22,058 nucleotides of DNA from Candidatus Dormiibacterota bacterium (GCA_003151665.1 PLYD01000158.1:1-22058); one strand, 5' to 3'; counted from the first letter of the stretch, positions 7,142 to 14,220 are shown. Notes: a model not told the origin generated them from the sequence alone. Made by a program: numbers and translations.

Positions 7142-8329
7142 ATGGACGACATGCGCCGGGATGTGATCGTGGCCTTCGATGCGGGCCAGGCCGAGCTCGG
7201 AGATCTTCGCGGCGTCCGCGAGCGGATGCTCCGCGGCGCGTACGCAGGCCGCACCAGTCGACACGAGAATCGTTTGCAGCTGGCGGCCGGTATCGCCGCG
7301 ATCTTGATCGCCGCCCTCGTCATCGCGACGTTCGTCTATGTCCGGGCCGTAACTCAGCCGAATCCCGCCGGCGGGCTCAACGTGCCCGACAGCACTCCCG
7401 TGATCCTGTTCCACGACCCGGCGAATGCCGCTCAGATCGACGGCATCACATGGGATGGCCGCACCTTTGGCCGAGTGGGCGACGGCGGAGTCAACGGCGG
7501 GACATCGAATCCAGCCGGGATCCTTTACGCAACAGGTACGGACATCCGCGACCGCACGGGCAAGGTGGTAGGGCCATTGGCAAACACTCCACCCAAAACC
7601 TCTCGCGTGGCGTGGGCCGACGACGAGATCCATTATTGCCAGGTCGTACCTGCTCCTTACAAAGGTGTCGGCCCAGGGCCGGCGATGCTCCAGCTGGTAC
7701 TGCCAGGCAGCCAAGCAGCGAACGTCGCTCAGATTGGAACCTATGGGCCGACGGGGCAGAACATGCCGGTTCCGACTGTCGTTGCTTGCAGCGTGGAGAA
7801 CGACCGGGCGGTGGTGTCTGAAGCGACGGTATCGCCAGGCTTCAGCGTCCAGGACTGGGTCGTCCAGTTGTCGACAGGGCGCATCCTCTGGACCCATATC
7901 ATCAAGCTCCCCGGCTCGCCGGGCGGAGTGGGGACCGTGGCGACTCATGACGGCCAATTCGTGGCCGAGTCCATTTTCTCGCCAGCATCGGCTACTGCCA
8001 CCATCTACGGTCCCGACGGCTCAGCGATAACTCACCTCGCTGGGTGGGTCGACGCGTTCACCTGGGATGGCTCGCTGGCGGTGACGTCGCCAAGCTCTGG
8101 CTCTCCCGTCACGTTGATCCGATGGCGCGACGGGGTTGTCGTCTGGACAGGCCCAGCCGGGCTTCCTTTCCGATTATTCAAGTCCGAACCCGGAGGCACG
8201 CGCATGGCGATCGGGCTTATCGACAGTCATTCCTCAGCCGATCCCACTGTGGCTCCGATCACCGATCTCTACGTGGTTTCAGCAGACGGCCGGTTGCTCT
8301 GGAGAAAAGACAACTTCAACTTCGCCTAG
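7142..8329 (+). CDS. Single-pass membrane protein with propeller-like exterior; candidate anti-sigma factor
   Basis: A 395-residue protein with a charged cytoplasmic N-terminus (1-46), one transmembrane helix (about 47-67) and a large extracytoplasmic part. That part is built from repeated strand-rich units with Trp-Asp-Gly, Asp-Gly-Arg-Leu-Leu-Trp and Gly-Arg-Ile-Leu-Trp turns, suggesting a beta-propeller. The ATG directly follows the TAA of the ECF sigma gene, and this position with this topology is typical of anti-sigma factors. However, I see no zinc-binding (His-x3-Cys-x2-Cys) anti-sigma motif, and the N-terminal segment is short. The regulatory role is therefore inferred from position only. 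It could instead be the main target or a sensor for the sigma factor. Confidence 0.75.
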   Translation: MDDMRRDVIVAFDAGQAELGDLRGVRERMLRGAYAGRTSRHENRLQLAAGIAAILIAALVIATFVYVRAVTQPNPAGGLNVPDSTPVILFHDPANAAQIDGITWDGRTFGRVGDGGVNGGTSNPAGILYATGTDIRDRTGKVVGPLANTPPKTSRVAWADDEIHYCQVVPAPYKGVGPGPAMLQLVLPGSQAANVAQIGTYGPTGQNMPVPTVVACSVENDRAVVSEATVSPGFSVQDWVVQLSTGRILWTHIIKLPGSPGGVGTVATHDGQFVAESIFSPASATATIYGPDGSAITHLAGWVDAFTWDGSLAVTSPSSGSPVTLIRWRDGVVVWTGPAGLPFRLFKSEPGGTRMAIGLIDSHSSADPTVAPITDLYVVSADGRLLWRKDNFNFA

Positions 8330-8459
8330 CGCCGCGGAACGCATCGAATTCGATCCCTTCGGCAAACTGCCGGCAAAGGTCCGGCCGGAGATCCGCGCAC
8401 GCGCCGGCGAGCTTGCCGCCACCCTCGGCCTGGCCGAGGTCAAGATCAAGTTCGCCTAG
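8330..8459 (+). other. Open, coding-like tail without a start codon; possible gene remnant
   Basis: Directly after the preceding stop, a different frame stays open to a TAG at 8457-8459. It encodes about 42 residues with ordinary coding composition (34 of 41 codons end in G or C by my count), including Phe-Asp-Pro-Phe-Gly-Lys-Leu-Pro and Arg-Pro-Glu-Ile-Arg. The frame runs back into the previous gene to a TTG at 8136 but has no convincing start. It may be the C-terminus of a lost gene or a short gene overlapping the propeller protein. I do not recognise the family. Both this segment and the previous gene end in the same nine bases, TTCGCCTAG. Confidence 0.3.
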
Positions 8460-9475
8460 GTCTTAACGATCCGTAGGTGGGCCTCGCGCTGGCGAAGCAG
8501 GCGGTTCCTCTGCATCCGCTCGGACCCGAATGAGGCGGCCCACAGCACGACCACCAAGACGGCCATGACCGCCTGCACGCCGGCCGCGGTCAGGAATGCG
8601 GCCTCGATCCCGTAGCCGCGGACCCGCAAGGCCACCGACAGCAGTCCGGCGCTGAAGCCAAGCACAGGCCGAAGCGTCCACGAGGGAGGGAGGTAACGCT
8701 TATCCGCCAGGAGCATGGCCACAAACCAGGTCGGCCCGCTGTCAAGGTGCACGACGTAATCCCAGTGGTACGCCACGATCGCGAAGCCGGCGCCCACGAG
8801 GAAGCCAATCGCGACTGCGAAGCTCAGGCGGCGCGCGTAAGCCAACCAGGCGATGCCAATGCCGACCGCAAGGAGTGAGGTCGCGAAGACGGGTCCCGCG
8901 ACATTGCCGACGTAAAGCGTGATGGCGTCGTACGAGCCGGGAAGCGATGGTTGCGCAAACCACAACGCGATCGGGTCTGGGAAAAACGACCTGTGGCTCG
9001 CCGGGTTGACGTAGACCAATGGCGCGCCTCCCGAGACCAACGCGAGTCCGGCGAATGTCAGGAGTCCCGTCTGGGCGCGAATCGCAGGGATGTAACGAGC
9101 TCGCAGCAGCTCGAGGATCACGGCCGTCGCTGCGATCGCAATGGAGATTCCAAGCGATGACCCGGGCCCCACGAGCGCAACACCCACCAGCGCGGCGATC
9201 AGGGGGCTCGGCTGCGGTCGTGGGAGATCGTGCCGCCAGACGAACCTCGTAAACAGACTTCCGGCCACTCCGGTGCCCAAAGCGACCAGCAGCATCTCAA
9301 GAGCGGGAAGTCTGAACAGGATCAGGCCGGCAGCGACCATTGGTGCGAGGGCGATGCCACTGATCAGGTCGTCGGGGAGGGAAGCCGGGCTGAACGCTGC
9401 CCGGTCGAGCCAGGCCGCGCCGCTGTGCAGCCAGGCCTTGGGACGAGCCAGCACTCTGGGATTGTAGGCAATCAC
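8456..9475 (-). CDS. RnfD/NqrB-like integral membrane protein, orphan
   Basis: About 339 residues with eight to nine hydrophobic helices. The middle and C-terminal parts match the RnfD/NqrB family: a Ser-Pro-Leu-Ile-Ala-Ala-Leu helix, and an Asp-Ser-Gly-Pro-Thr-Trp-Phe-Val-Ala-Met-Leu-Leu-Ala-Asp segment. A Pro-Pro ... Arg-Pro-Val-Leu-Gly-Phe-Ser-Ala-Gly-Leu-Leu-Ser-Val-Ala-Leu-Arg stretch then matches the RnfD end. In the complex this subunit carries covalent FMN and forms part of the ion path. The usual Ser-Gly-Ala-Thr flavin site is represented here only by Asp-Ala-Ile-Thr. No rnfA, B, C, E or G gene is nearby. The start is put at the GTG 9475 just before Ile-Ala-Tyr-Asn-Pro; longer versions would run into the divergent gene. 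The stop lies in a CCTAGG that also ends the opposite-strand tail. Confidence 0.7.
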   Translation of the reverse strand: MIAYNPRVLARPKAWLHSGAAWLDRAAFSPASLPDDLISGIALAPMVAAGLILFRLPALEMLLVALGTGVAGSLFTRFVWRHDLPRPQPSPLIAALVGVALVGPGSSLGISIAIAATAVILELLRARYIPAIRAQTGLLTFAGLALVSGGAPLVYVNPASHRSFFPDPIALWFAQPSLPGSYDAITLYVGNVAGPVFATSLLAVGIGIAWLAYARRLSFAVAIGFLVGAGFAIVAYHWDYVVHLDSGPTWFVAMLLADKRYLPPSWTLRPVLGFSAGLLSVALRVRGYGIEAAFLTAAGVQAVMAVLVVVLWAASFGSERMQRNRLLRQREAHLRIVKT

Positions 9476-9533
9476 CCCCAAAGCGCGGATTGGAGCCGCC
9501 CGCGCTCCTGCTCGCCGGCCCACCGGCTTGGGT

Positions 9534-9539
9534 GATAAT
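9534..9539 (+). promoter_or_regulatory. Candidate -10 box of the BNR propeller gene
   Basis: GATAAT lies ten bases before the GTG at 9550 in the 74-nt gap between the divergent genes. Transcription would start at about 9546, giving a nearly leaderless message. No convincing -35 box is seen. Confidence 0.25.
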
Positions 9540-9549
9540 CGGCAGGCTC

Positions 9550-10836
9550 GTGTCGCCTCCTCGCCAACGTCTTGTCGCGACGCTTGTGGCGCTCCTGTCG
9601 TGCGCGTGGGCCGGCTTCGCTGTGCTGGTCGTGCAAACACGCGCCGAGAGCGGAGCCGAGCTCACTCGCACGCTTCCTCCCTCGACCTGGGTCGCCCTGT
9701 CGCCGCTGCCCAATCAGGGCCAGAGCGCGGTGCTCGCGCTCGGCGTCGATCCCTTCCACAACCAGATCGTGATCGTGGGCAGGTCTGATGGCGCTTTGAT
9801 GAGGAGCGCAGATGGCGGATCGAAATGGAACATGGCGCACGGCGCCGGCGCTCCAATCCTGACCATCGCATTCAGTCCTTCCAAGACCGGCTTCGTGCTG
9901 GCGGGCCTGCGTGGCGGAGGCGCACTGGCCAGCAAGGACGCTGGCATTTCATGGGCGCCGGTGAATGGCCTGGACGGCCGTTCCGTCCGCGCTTTCGCTT
10001 TTGCTCTGACGCTGGTTGCAGCAGGTACCGACCGTGGCGTCTATGCAAGTGCCGATGGTCTGGCCTGGAGGCCCTCAGGCCTTCCGAAGATCAGCATTGG
10101 CGAGTTGACCGTGGCCGCCATCCACAATCCTGTGCGCCTGGTCGCGGGCAGCAATGCCACCTCTGCAAGCGGACCCCTCCTCTTTCAGAGTATCGACGGC
10201 GGCACCACATGGGTGCAGATCAAAGCCGCAATCAGCGGCAACGTCGTCTCATCCCTGGCCGCGGGCCCGTTGCCGCCGGCAAGCACGACCAAGCCGCTGG
10301 TCGTGGGCACGAACACGGGCCTCTTCACCTCTGTGGACAAAGGCGCGACTTTCGCGCCCGTCAGCGGCGGCGGCCTGCTGCCGTCGACCGACTACACGCA
10401 GATCGCGTTTGTGACCACACATTTCGACCGCTTCTATGCGGCGAGCGATGGCGGTGGGTCGACGTCGGGTGGACTGTGGCGGACCCGCGATGCTGCCCGT
10501 CATTTCACATCGCTCGCGCCACCGATGCCGTCGGTGACAGCGCTCGCCGTCTCCAATGATGAAATCCCGACCCTGTATGTGGCCACGTTCCGACCCGCCG
10601 ACCAGGTCGCAGTCCTCTGGGCCTATCACGACACCGGCGCGAGTCCGCAAGGCCTGCCCACCACGCCGACACCGCCGACCAGCGGCACCCGCACCAACTC
10701 GCCGCCGCCAGCGGGAACCTCTGGGATCGGTCAGCTCCTTCTCTCCGCACGGACGCCATACATCGCCGTCGGAGTGGTCGCCCTGATCGTGATATTGATG
10801 GCGGTGGTTTCCCACTTCCGCGGCCGCCGCGGCTAA
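9550..10836 (+). CDS. Membrane-tethered BNR/Ycf48-like beta-propeller protein
   Basis: About 428 residues. There is a hydrophobic helix at 8-28, a large extracytoplasmic region, a Pro/Thr-rich linker (about 375-400) and a second helix close to the C-terminus followed by Arg-Gly-Arg-Arg-Gly. The exterior contains several BNR/Asp-box turns, of the kind Ser-x-Asp-x-Gly-x-Thr-Trp: Ala-Asp-Gly-Gly-Ser-Lys-Trp, Lys-Asp-Ala-Gly-Ile-Ser-Trp, Ile-Asp-Gly-Gly-Thr-Thr-Trp and Val-Asp-Lys-Gly-Ala-Thr-Phe. These indicate a sialidase/Ycf48-type propeller, here without recognisable catalytic residues. Its function is unknown; Ycf48-like proteins act in assembly of membrane complexes, which is suggestive beside the RnfD-like gene. 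In-frame starts at TTG 9490 and GTG 9532 are alternatives; 9550 fits the short signal anchor. Confidence 0.8.
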   Translation: MSPPRQRLVATLVALLSCAWAGFAVLVVQTRAESGAELTRTLPPSTWVALSPLPNQGQSAVLALGVDPFHNQIVIVGRSDGALMRSADGGSKWNMAHGAGAPILTIAFSPSKTGFVLAGLRGGGALASKDAGISWAPVNGLDGRSVRAFAFALTLVAAGTDRGVYASADGLAWRPSGLPKISIGELTVAAIHNPVRLVAGSNATSASGPLLFQSIDGGTTWVQIKAAISGNVVSSLAAGPLPPASTTKPLVVGTNTGLFTSVDKGATFAPVSGGGLLPSTDYTQIAFVTTHFDRFYAASDGGGSTSGGLWRTRDAARHFTSLAPPMPSVTALAVSNDEIPTLYVATFRPADQVAVLWAYHDTGASPQGLPTTPTPPTSGTRTNSPPPAGTSGIGQLLLSARTPYIAVGVVALIVILMAVVSHFRGRRG

Positions 10837-10856
10837 CTCCACTAGACTCCCTCGAG

Positions 10857-11333
10857 TTGACTGATCCTCACGAGCGACTGCGCCAGCTGGGGCTCACCCT
10901 CCCGGTGCCGCCGGCCCCGGTGGCGTCTTATGTGCCGACCGTGCTGGTCCCGATTGGGGGCGGGCGGTCGCTGCTTTATATCGCCGGCCAGGTCTCGGTC
11001 CTGGAGGGCAGACGGTTGACCGGTCGGTGCCCGGATGAAGTGACCATGGAGGCGGCCCAGCTGGCGGCTCGGGCTTGCGGCATGAACCTGCTGGCCCAGA
11101 TGGAAGCCGCCGCAGGCCTTGCCAACGTTGAACAGGTCGCTCAACTCATCGCCTTTGTGCTCTCCACGCCGGAATTTGGAGACCAGCCGAAGGTCATTAA
11201 CGCCGCCTCGGACCTGTTGATCGAGGTCCTGGGGGAGAGGGGCAAGCATTCACGGGCGGCGCTTGGAACCAACTCACTCCCCTTCTCGGTCACAGTCGAG
11301 ATCGCAGCAGTGGTCGTTGTCCGCGCCCGCTGA
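10857..11333 (+). CDS. RidA/YjgF-family protein
   Basis: A 158-residue protein of the RidA (YjgF/YER057c) family, subgroup with an N-terminal Leu-Gly-Leu-Thr-Leu-Pro-x-Pro-Pro-x-Pro-Val-Ala-x-Tyr motif. A Leu-Tyr-Ile-Ala-Gly-Gln-Val segment (about 40-46) and a Glu-x-Ala-Ala-Gly-Leu-Ala-Asn-Val region follow. Canonical RidA hydrolyses reactive enamine/imine intermediates from PLP enzymes. This subgroup often lacks the catalytic arginine, so activity on the same substrates is not certain. The start is a TTG with no Shine-Dalgarno; a TAGACT box 8 nt upstream (10843-10848) could make the message nearly leaderless. Its end overlaps the PAP2-type gene. The family is confident, the substrate unknown. 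Confidence 0.85.
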   Translation: MTDPHERLRQLGLTLPVPPAPVASYVPTVLVPIGGGRSLLYIAGQVSVLEGRRLTGRCPDEVTMEAAQLAARACGMNLLAQMEAAAGLANVEQVAQLIAFVLSTPEFGDQPKVINAASDLLIEVLGERGKHSRAALGTNSLPFSVTVEIAAVVVVRAR

Positions 11334-12219
11334 ACCCAAGCCGGCGCGAGCTCGCCGGCCCCGACTGCTCCTGATCGGCAGCGTCGTCTACCTGGCGCTG
11401 ATCTTTGGCGTCATGCTCTGGCGGGGCATATCGATCGAGCCCGAGTGGGTCTTGCTCGTTCTGCTCGTCATCGCGGTAGCGCTGGGACGCGGCCGCACGT
11501 TCATCGCCGACTGGACGCCGTTTCTGCTCCTCTTCTTCGCGTACGAGGCGATGAGGGGTTTTGCCGCCAAGACCAACTTCCAACCACATGACTTTTCGGG
11601 ATTGGAGCGCTGGGTGTTCAGGGGTTCGATTCCCACTCTCGTGCTGCAACACGCCTTCTATCACCCGGGGGTGGTTGGGGTGCAGGACATCGTCGCGATG
11701 CTGTTCTATTTCATGCACTTCGTGCTGCCGATCGTGGTCGGGTTCGTGTTCTGGGTCACCAGCCGCGAGTACTACTGGCGGTTTGTCGCGGCCCTGCTCC
11801 TGATGAGCTTTCTAGCCTTCGTCACCTACCTCCTATGGCCGAGCGCGCCGCCCTGGTATCAGCTGCACGAGGTGGTAAAGATCAACGATCAGACCGTCAA
11901 GTCGTTGTGGGGCTACACCCTGGTCACGCCGATTTACCACAGCTTCAACCCGAACCCTTTCGCGGCCTTTCCGTCTCTGCACGCCGCATATCCAATGCTT
12001 GCGGCGGTGTACGCGTGGCAGCGATATCGATTGCTGGCGGTGGGGTTGGTCCTATGGACCGCGGCGGTGATCCTGTCGATCGTCTATCTCGGCGAGCACT
12101 ACGTGGTCGATGTCCTGGCCGCGATCGTTTACGTGGCAGTCGCCACCAGCGTTGTCGAGATCGTCAGCCGCCGGCGAGCGCGCGCGGCCAGCGTTACGCC
12201 TGCCACACCTTCCGCATGA
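11317..12219 (+). CDS. PAP2-superfamily membrane phosphatase/transferase, Aur1-like
   Basis: About 300 residues with six or so transmembrane helices. The active-site elements of the PAP2_3 (Aur1/Ipt1-like) group are present: Phe-Pro-Ser-Leu-His222-Ala-Ala-Tyr-Pro and, near the end, Gly-Glu-His261-Tyr-Val-Val-Asp265. In fungi such enzymes move a phosphoinositol head group onto ceramide. Bacterial members are thought to act on lipid phosphates or head groups in the membrane, and the substrate here is unknown. The TTG at 11317 is chosen as start, which overlaps the end of the RidA-like gene by 17 nt; a longer form from TTG 11263 would add 18 Ser/Arg-rich residues. The 3' end overlaps the convergent YvcK-like gene by 26 nt. 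Confidence 0.85.
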   Translation: MSAPAEPKPARARRPRLLLIGSVVYLALIFGVMLWRGISIEPEWVLLVLLVIAVALGRGRTFIADWTPFLLLFFAYEAMRGFAAKTNFQPHDFSGLERWVFRGSIPTLVLQHAFYHPGVVGVQDIVAMLFYFMHFVLPIVVGFVFWVTSREYYWRFVAALLLMSFLAFVTYLLWPSAPPWYQLHEVVKINDQTVKSLWGYTLVTPIYHSFNPNPFAAFPSLHAAYPMLAAVYAWQRYRLLAVGLVLWTAAVILSIVYLGEHYVVDVLAAIVYVAVATSVVEIVSRRRARAASVTPATPSA

Positions 12220-13468
12220 TCGATCTGGCGAGCTTGTCAGGGTCGTGGTGAGAAGGGATCCGCACGTTGACGACATCCGCCGCGATGAAGCGAACCTCTG
12301 GATGCCTGGTCGAGTCCTCGGGCCGGAAGATCACCTGGGACTGTCCACCGGTCGGCGTATGGGAATTGTTCGAGTTGACGAGCACGAAATCGAAGATGTT
12401 CGCGCCAACGTGTTCGTGGAGTACGCGTAGGTAATCGTCAACGTTGTAACCCTCGGTCTCGCCCTCTTGTGAAGCCAGGTTGCAGATGTAGACCTTGAGC
12501 GCGGGCGACGCTTTGATCGCCTCGACCATGCCCTCGACGAGCAGGTTGGGGAGGATCGATGTATAAAGCGAGCCGGGACCTATCACGACCAGCTCCGCAC
12601 TCATGATCGCCTGCAAGGCCTCGGGGTTAAGCAGCGCTCCGTCCGGCTTCAGGAAAACCTGGCTGATCGGCGCGTTCTGCTTTGGGATGTTTGACTCGCC
12701 TTCCACTGTATGGCCGTTGATCGAGGCCACGAGCGTGACGTCCTGCAGAGTCGAGGGAATGATGGTGCCCTTGACCGCAAGCACCTTTCCCGATTCGCGC
12801 AGGGCGCGCTCGAAATTTCCTGTGACGTCAGCCATCGCCATGATGAAAAGGTTGCCGAAGGAGTGTCCGTCCAGGGATCCTTCCGTGAATCGATGGTCGA
12901 AGAGTTGCCTCATCAGTGGCTCTGCGTCGGCCAGGGCGATGAGGCACTGCCTGAAGTCGCCGGGCGGGAGGATCCGGTATTCGTCGCGCAATCTGCCCGA
13001 TGAGCCGCCGTCGTCCGCGACCGTCACGATCACCGAGAGATTCGAGGTGTAGGTCTTGAGGCCCCTCAGAAGCGAGCTCAGCCCCGTGCCGCCTCCGATG
13101 GCAACGATGCGAGGACCGCGGCTCTTCAACCGGAAAGCGTGAATGACCTCGACCATGCTGCTCGAGCTGTTGCCCGGCAGGAAAGGCCCAAGCACCGATT
13201 GCGTCAGCTTCAGGTAGCTGAAGATCAGCAGGCCGACTCCCAGGAAGCCGAAGATGAGCGCCCGCACCGGGTACGGAAAGAACTGCAGGGTTACGTAATA
13301 GAACTCCCTGGGCAGCTCTAGGGTGCTGTACGCCGCCTTCAAGCCGTAAGCGAACCCGAGGACCAGCACGAGCTCCGCGAACATGAGGAGCAGAAGCCAG
13401 CGCTTGATTTCGAGACCAGGCGTTAGCCACCGAAGCAGTCGCGTCGTGGATTGGAGCCTTGTGGCCAT
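12194..13468 (-). CDS. YvcK/CofD-like protein (UPF0052) with N-terminal membrane anchor
   Basis: A 424-residue protein. Two transmembrane helices (about 24-44 and 67-87) precede a CofD-like domain starting near 119, with the nucleotide-sugar loop Gly-Gly-Gly-Thr-Gly at 125-129 and an Asp-Asp-Gly-Gly-Ser-Ser-Gly motif at 152-158. YvcK proteins bind UDP-sugars and influence central carbon use and cell-wall synthesis in Bacillus and Mycobacterium. The soluble forms lack the membrane anchor seen here. It stands alone: the usual partners rapZ and whiA are not adjacent. The ATG start has only a weak GTGGGG site upstream. The stop lies inside the convergent PAP2-type gene (26-nt overlap). It is divergent from the DUF5808 gene across 66 nt. 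Confidence 0.92.
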   Translation of the reverse strand: MATRLQSTTRLLRWLTPGLEIKRWLLLLMFAELVLVLGFAYGLKAAYSTLELPREFYYVTLQFFPYPVRALIFGFLGVGLLIFSYLKLTQSVLGPFLPGNSSSSMVEVIHAFRLKSRGPRIVAIGGGTGLSSLLRGLKTYTSNLSVIVTVADDGGSSGRLRDEYRILPPGDFRQCLIALADAEPLMRQLFDHRFTEGSLDGHSFGNLFIMAMADVTGNFERALRESGKVLAVKGTIIPSTLQDVTLVASINGHTVEGESNIPKQNAPISQVFLKPDGALLNPEALQAIMSAELVVIGPGSLYTSILPNLLVEGMVEAIKASPALKVYICNLASQEGETEGYNVDDYLRVLHEHVGANIFDFVLVNSNNSHTPTGGQSQVIFRPEDSTRHPEVRFIAADVVNVRIPSHHDPDKLARSIMRKVWQA

Positions 13469-13521
13469 CTACCCCACTTGCAGGAACAGTTTCAAAACGT
13501 GCACGGTTACGGTGAACTACG

Positions 13522-13533
13522 CTTCAATTGAAG
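13522..13533. promoter_or_regulatory. 12-bp perfect palindrome, possible operator
   Basis: CTTCAATTGAAG is a perfect inverted repeat ending 1 nt before the ATG of the DUF5808 gene, in the 66-nt gap shared with the divergent YvcK-like gene. A second palindrome, CGTGCACG, is at 13498-13505. Both could bind a dimeric regulator. The A/T-rich centre stands out in this GC-rich setting, but one site each is weak evidence. Confidence 0.3.
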
Positions 13534-13534
13534 T

Positions 13535-13909
13535 ATGGGGACTTTGCGTGGCGTACGTCGGCTGGTCCGTCTCACTGCTGTTGCCCTGGTTGTCGGAGCC
13601 GTAGCCACTGAGCTGGCCAAGCCCGAGGAAGAGCGAAACTGGCACGGTCGAGTCCTGGGCGTCGTTCCGTACGACTTTCGAGTCCCCTCGTGGGACAAGA
13701 TTCGCGACGCTTACTGGAACCCGTCATCCGACTCGCTCTTCAGCGATAGGGTGTTCGGAGTTGGCTGGGCGATCAACCTCTACCGCGCGAAGCAATTGTT
13801 CGCGGCCGGCTTCGAGCGGTTGATGGGGACGCCGCCTCCGCTCTCCATTCGGATGACCTCGCGCCCGCCGACCGAGCGCTCGAGGACGAGGGTCCAGGAC
13901 CGGGACTAG
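13535..13909 (+). CDS. Small DUF5808 membrane protein
   Basis: A 124-residue protein. An N-terminal hydrophobic helix (about 11-26) follows an Arg-rich start. The DUF5808 core then follows: Asn-Trp-His-Gly-Arg-Val-Leu-Gly, Pro-Tyr-Asp-Phe-Arg-x-Pro, a Tyr-Trp-Asn-Pro turn, and Arg-Val-Phe-Gly-Val-Gly-Trp-Ala-Ile-Asn. The C-terminus is basic and Pro/Thr-rich. The family has no assigned function; I know it mainly from Actinobacteria and related lineages. The ATG directly follows a 12-bp palindrome that may control it. There is no clear Shine-Dalgarno. It is followed by a 236-nt gene-free stretch. Confidence 0.8.
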   Translation: MGTLRGVRRLVRLTAVALVVGAVATELAKPEEERNWHGRVLGVVPYDFRVPSWDKIRDAYWNPSSDSLFSDRVFGVGWAINLYRAKQLFAAGFERLMGTPPPLSIRMTSRPPTERSRTRVQDRD

Positions 13910-14033
13910 GCGCCTGTGGATTGGCGGAGGGCTGCGGCCAGCCCCTCAAGGGGAATCCGCCGTCAGCGGCATGGCCTAGCCCATCCCCGAGGCTTGCAGC
14001 CCGAGGGTGCAGTTACTTGCAAAGGGGCCGTAA

Positions 14034-14062
14034 GCAGGCGACCGGTTAGCGGCAGGCGACCG
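14034..14062 (+). repeat. 11-bp direct repeat
   Basis: GCAGGCGACCG occurs at 14034-14044 and again at 14052-14062, a period of 18 nt. It lies within the gene-free region before the tRNA and is not part of any recognised element. Confidence 0.7.
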
Positions 14063-14123
14063 AAGCATGCCTGGGGAGATAGTGTGGATAACCAGTCCGA
14101 TCGGGGGGCCGACGGAGCGTCGT

Positions 14124-14129
14124 TAGAAT
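14124..14129 (+). promoter_or_regulatory. Candidate -10 box for tRNA-Gln
   Basis: TAGAAT lies 16 nt before the mature tRNA 5' end, which puts transcription start at about 14136. No good -35 box is seen at 17 nt spacing. Confidence 0.4.
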
Positions 14130-14145
14130 AGGCGGCCCGGTCTGT

Positions 14146-14220
14146 TGGGGAGTGGCGCAACGGTAGCGCAGCCGGCTCTGGACCGGAAGGTTGAAGGTTC
14201 GAATCCTTCCTCCCCAGCCA
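14146..14220 (+). tRNA. tRNA-Gln (anticodon CTG)
   Basis: The 75-nt sequence folds as a cloverleaf. The acceptor TGGGGAG (14146-14152) pairs with CTCCCCA, followed by discriminator G and an encoded CCA (14218-14220). The D-stem GCGC pairs with GCGC and the loop has the GG pair. The anticodon loop is C-T-CTG-G-A at 14176-14182, with the anticodon at 14178-14180. The TTCGAATC T-loop sits in a GAAGG/CTTCC stem region. The U1-A72 pair, G73 and the CTG anticodon agree with glutamine identity. The outermost anticodon-stem pair is G-A. Confidence 0.95.

Larger units (their letters stand above)
13910..14145 (+). other. Gene-free region with repeats; possible structured RNA or leader
   Basis: No convincing coding frame is present. 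GGCGGA (13923-13928) can pair with TCCGCC (13956-13961), enclosing GGGCT/AGCCC (13929-13933 with 13940-13944). Alternative pairings compete: CCCC-TCAA-GGGG (13942-13953) and GCC/GGC around 13959-13970. Downstream there is a direct repeat and the likely tRNA promoter. I recognise no RNase P, tmRNA, SRP, 6S or riboswitch signature. A new small RNA on this strand is possible, but GC-rich DNA readily forms such stems. Confidence 0.35.

Noticed and set aside
6242..7957. 571-codon minus-strand open frame opposite purA and the sigma operon
   Set aside because: It spans three confident plus-strand genes; such long antisense frames are expected at this GC content.
9601..9620. Lipobox-like Leu-Leu-Ser-Cys near the N-terminus of the BNR propeller protein
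   Set aside because: The cysteine is followed by more hydrophobic residues, so the segment looks like a plain membrane anchor rather than a lipoprotein signal.
13910..14145. RNase P, tmRNA, SRP or cobalamin riboswitch
   Set aside because: The conserved core sequences of these families were looked for and not found.
14146..14220. tRNA-Gln as an integration site for a mobile element
   Set aside because: No integrase gene and no repeat of the tRNA 3' end were seen in the flanking sequence.
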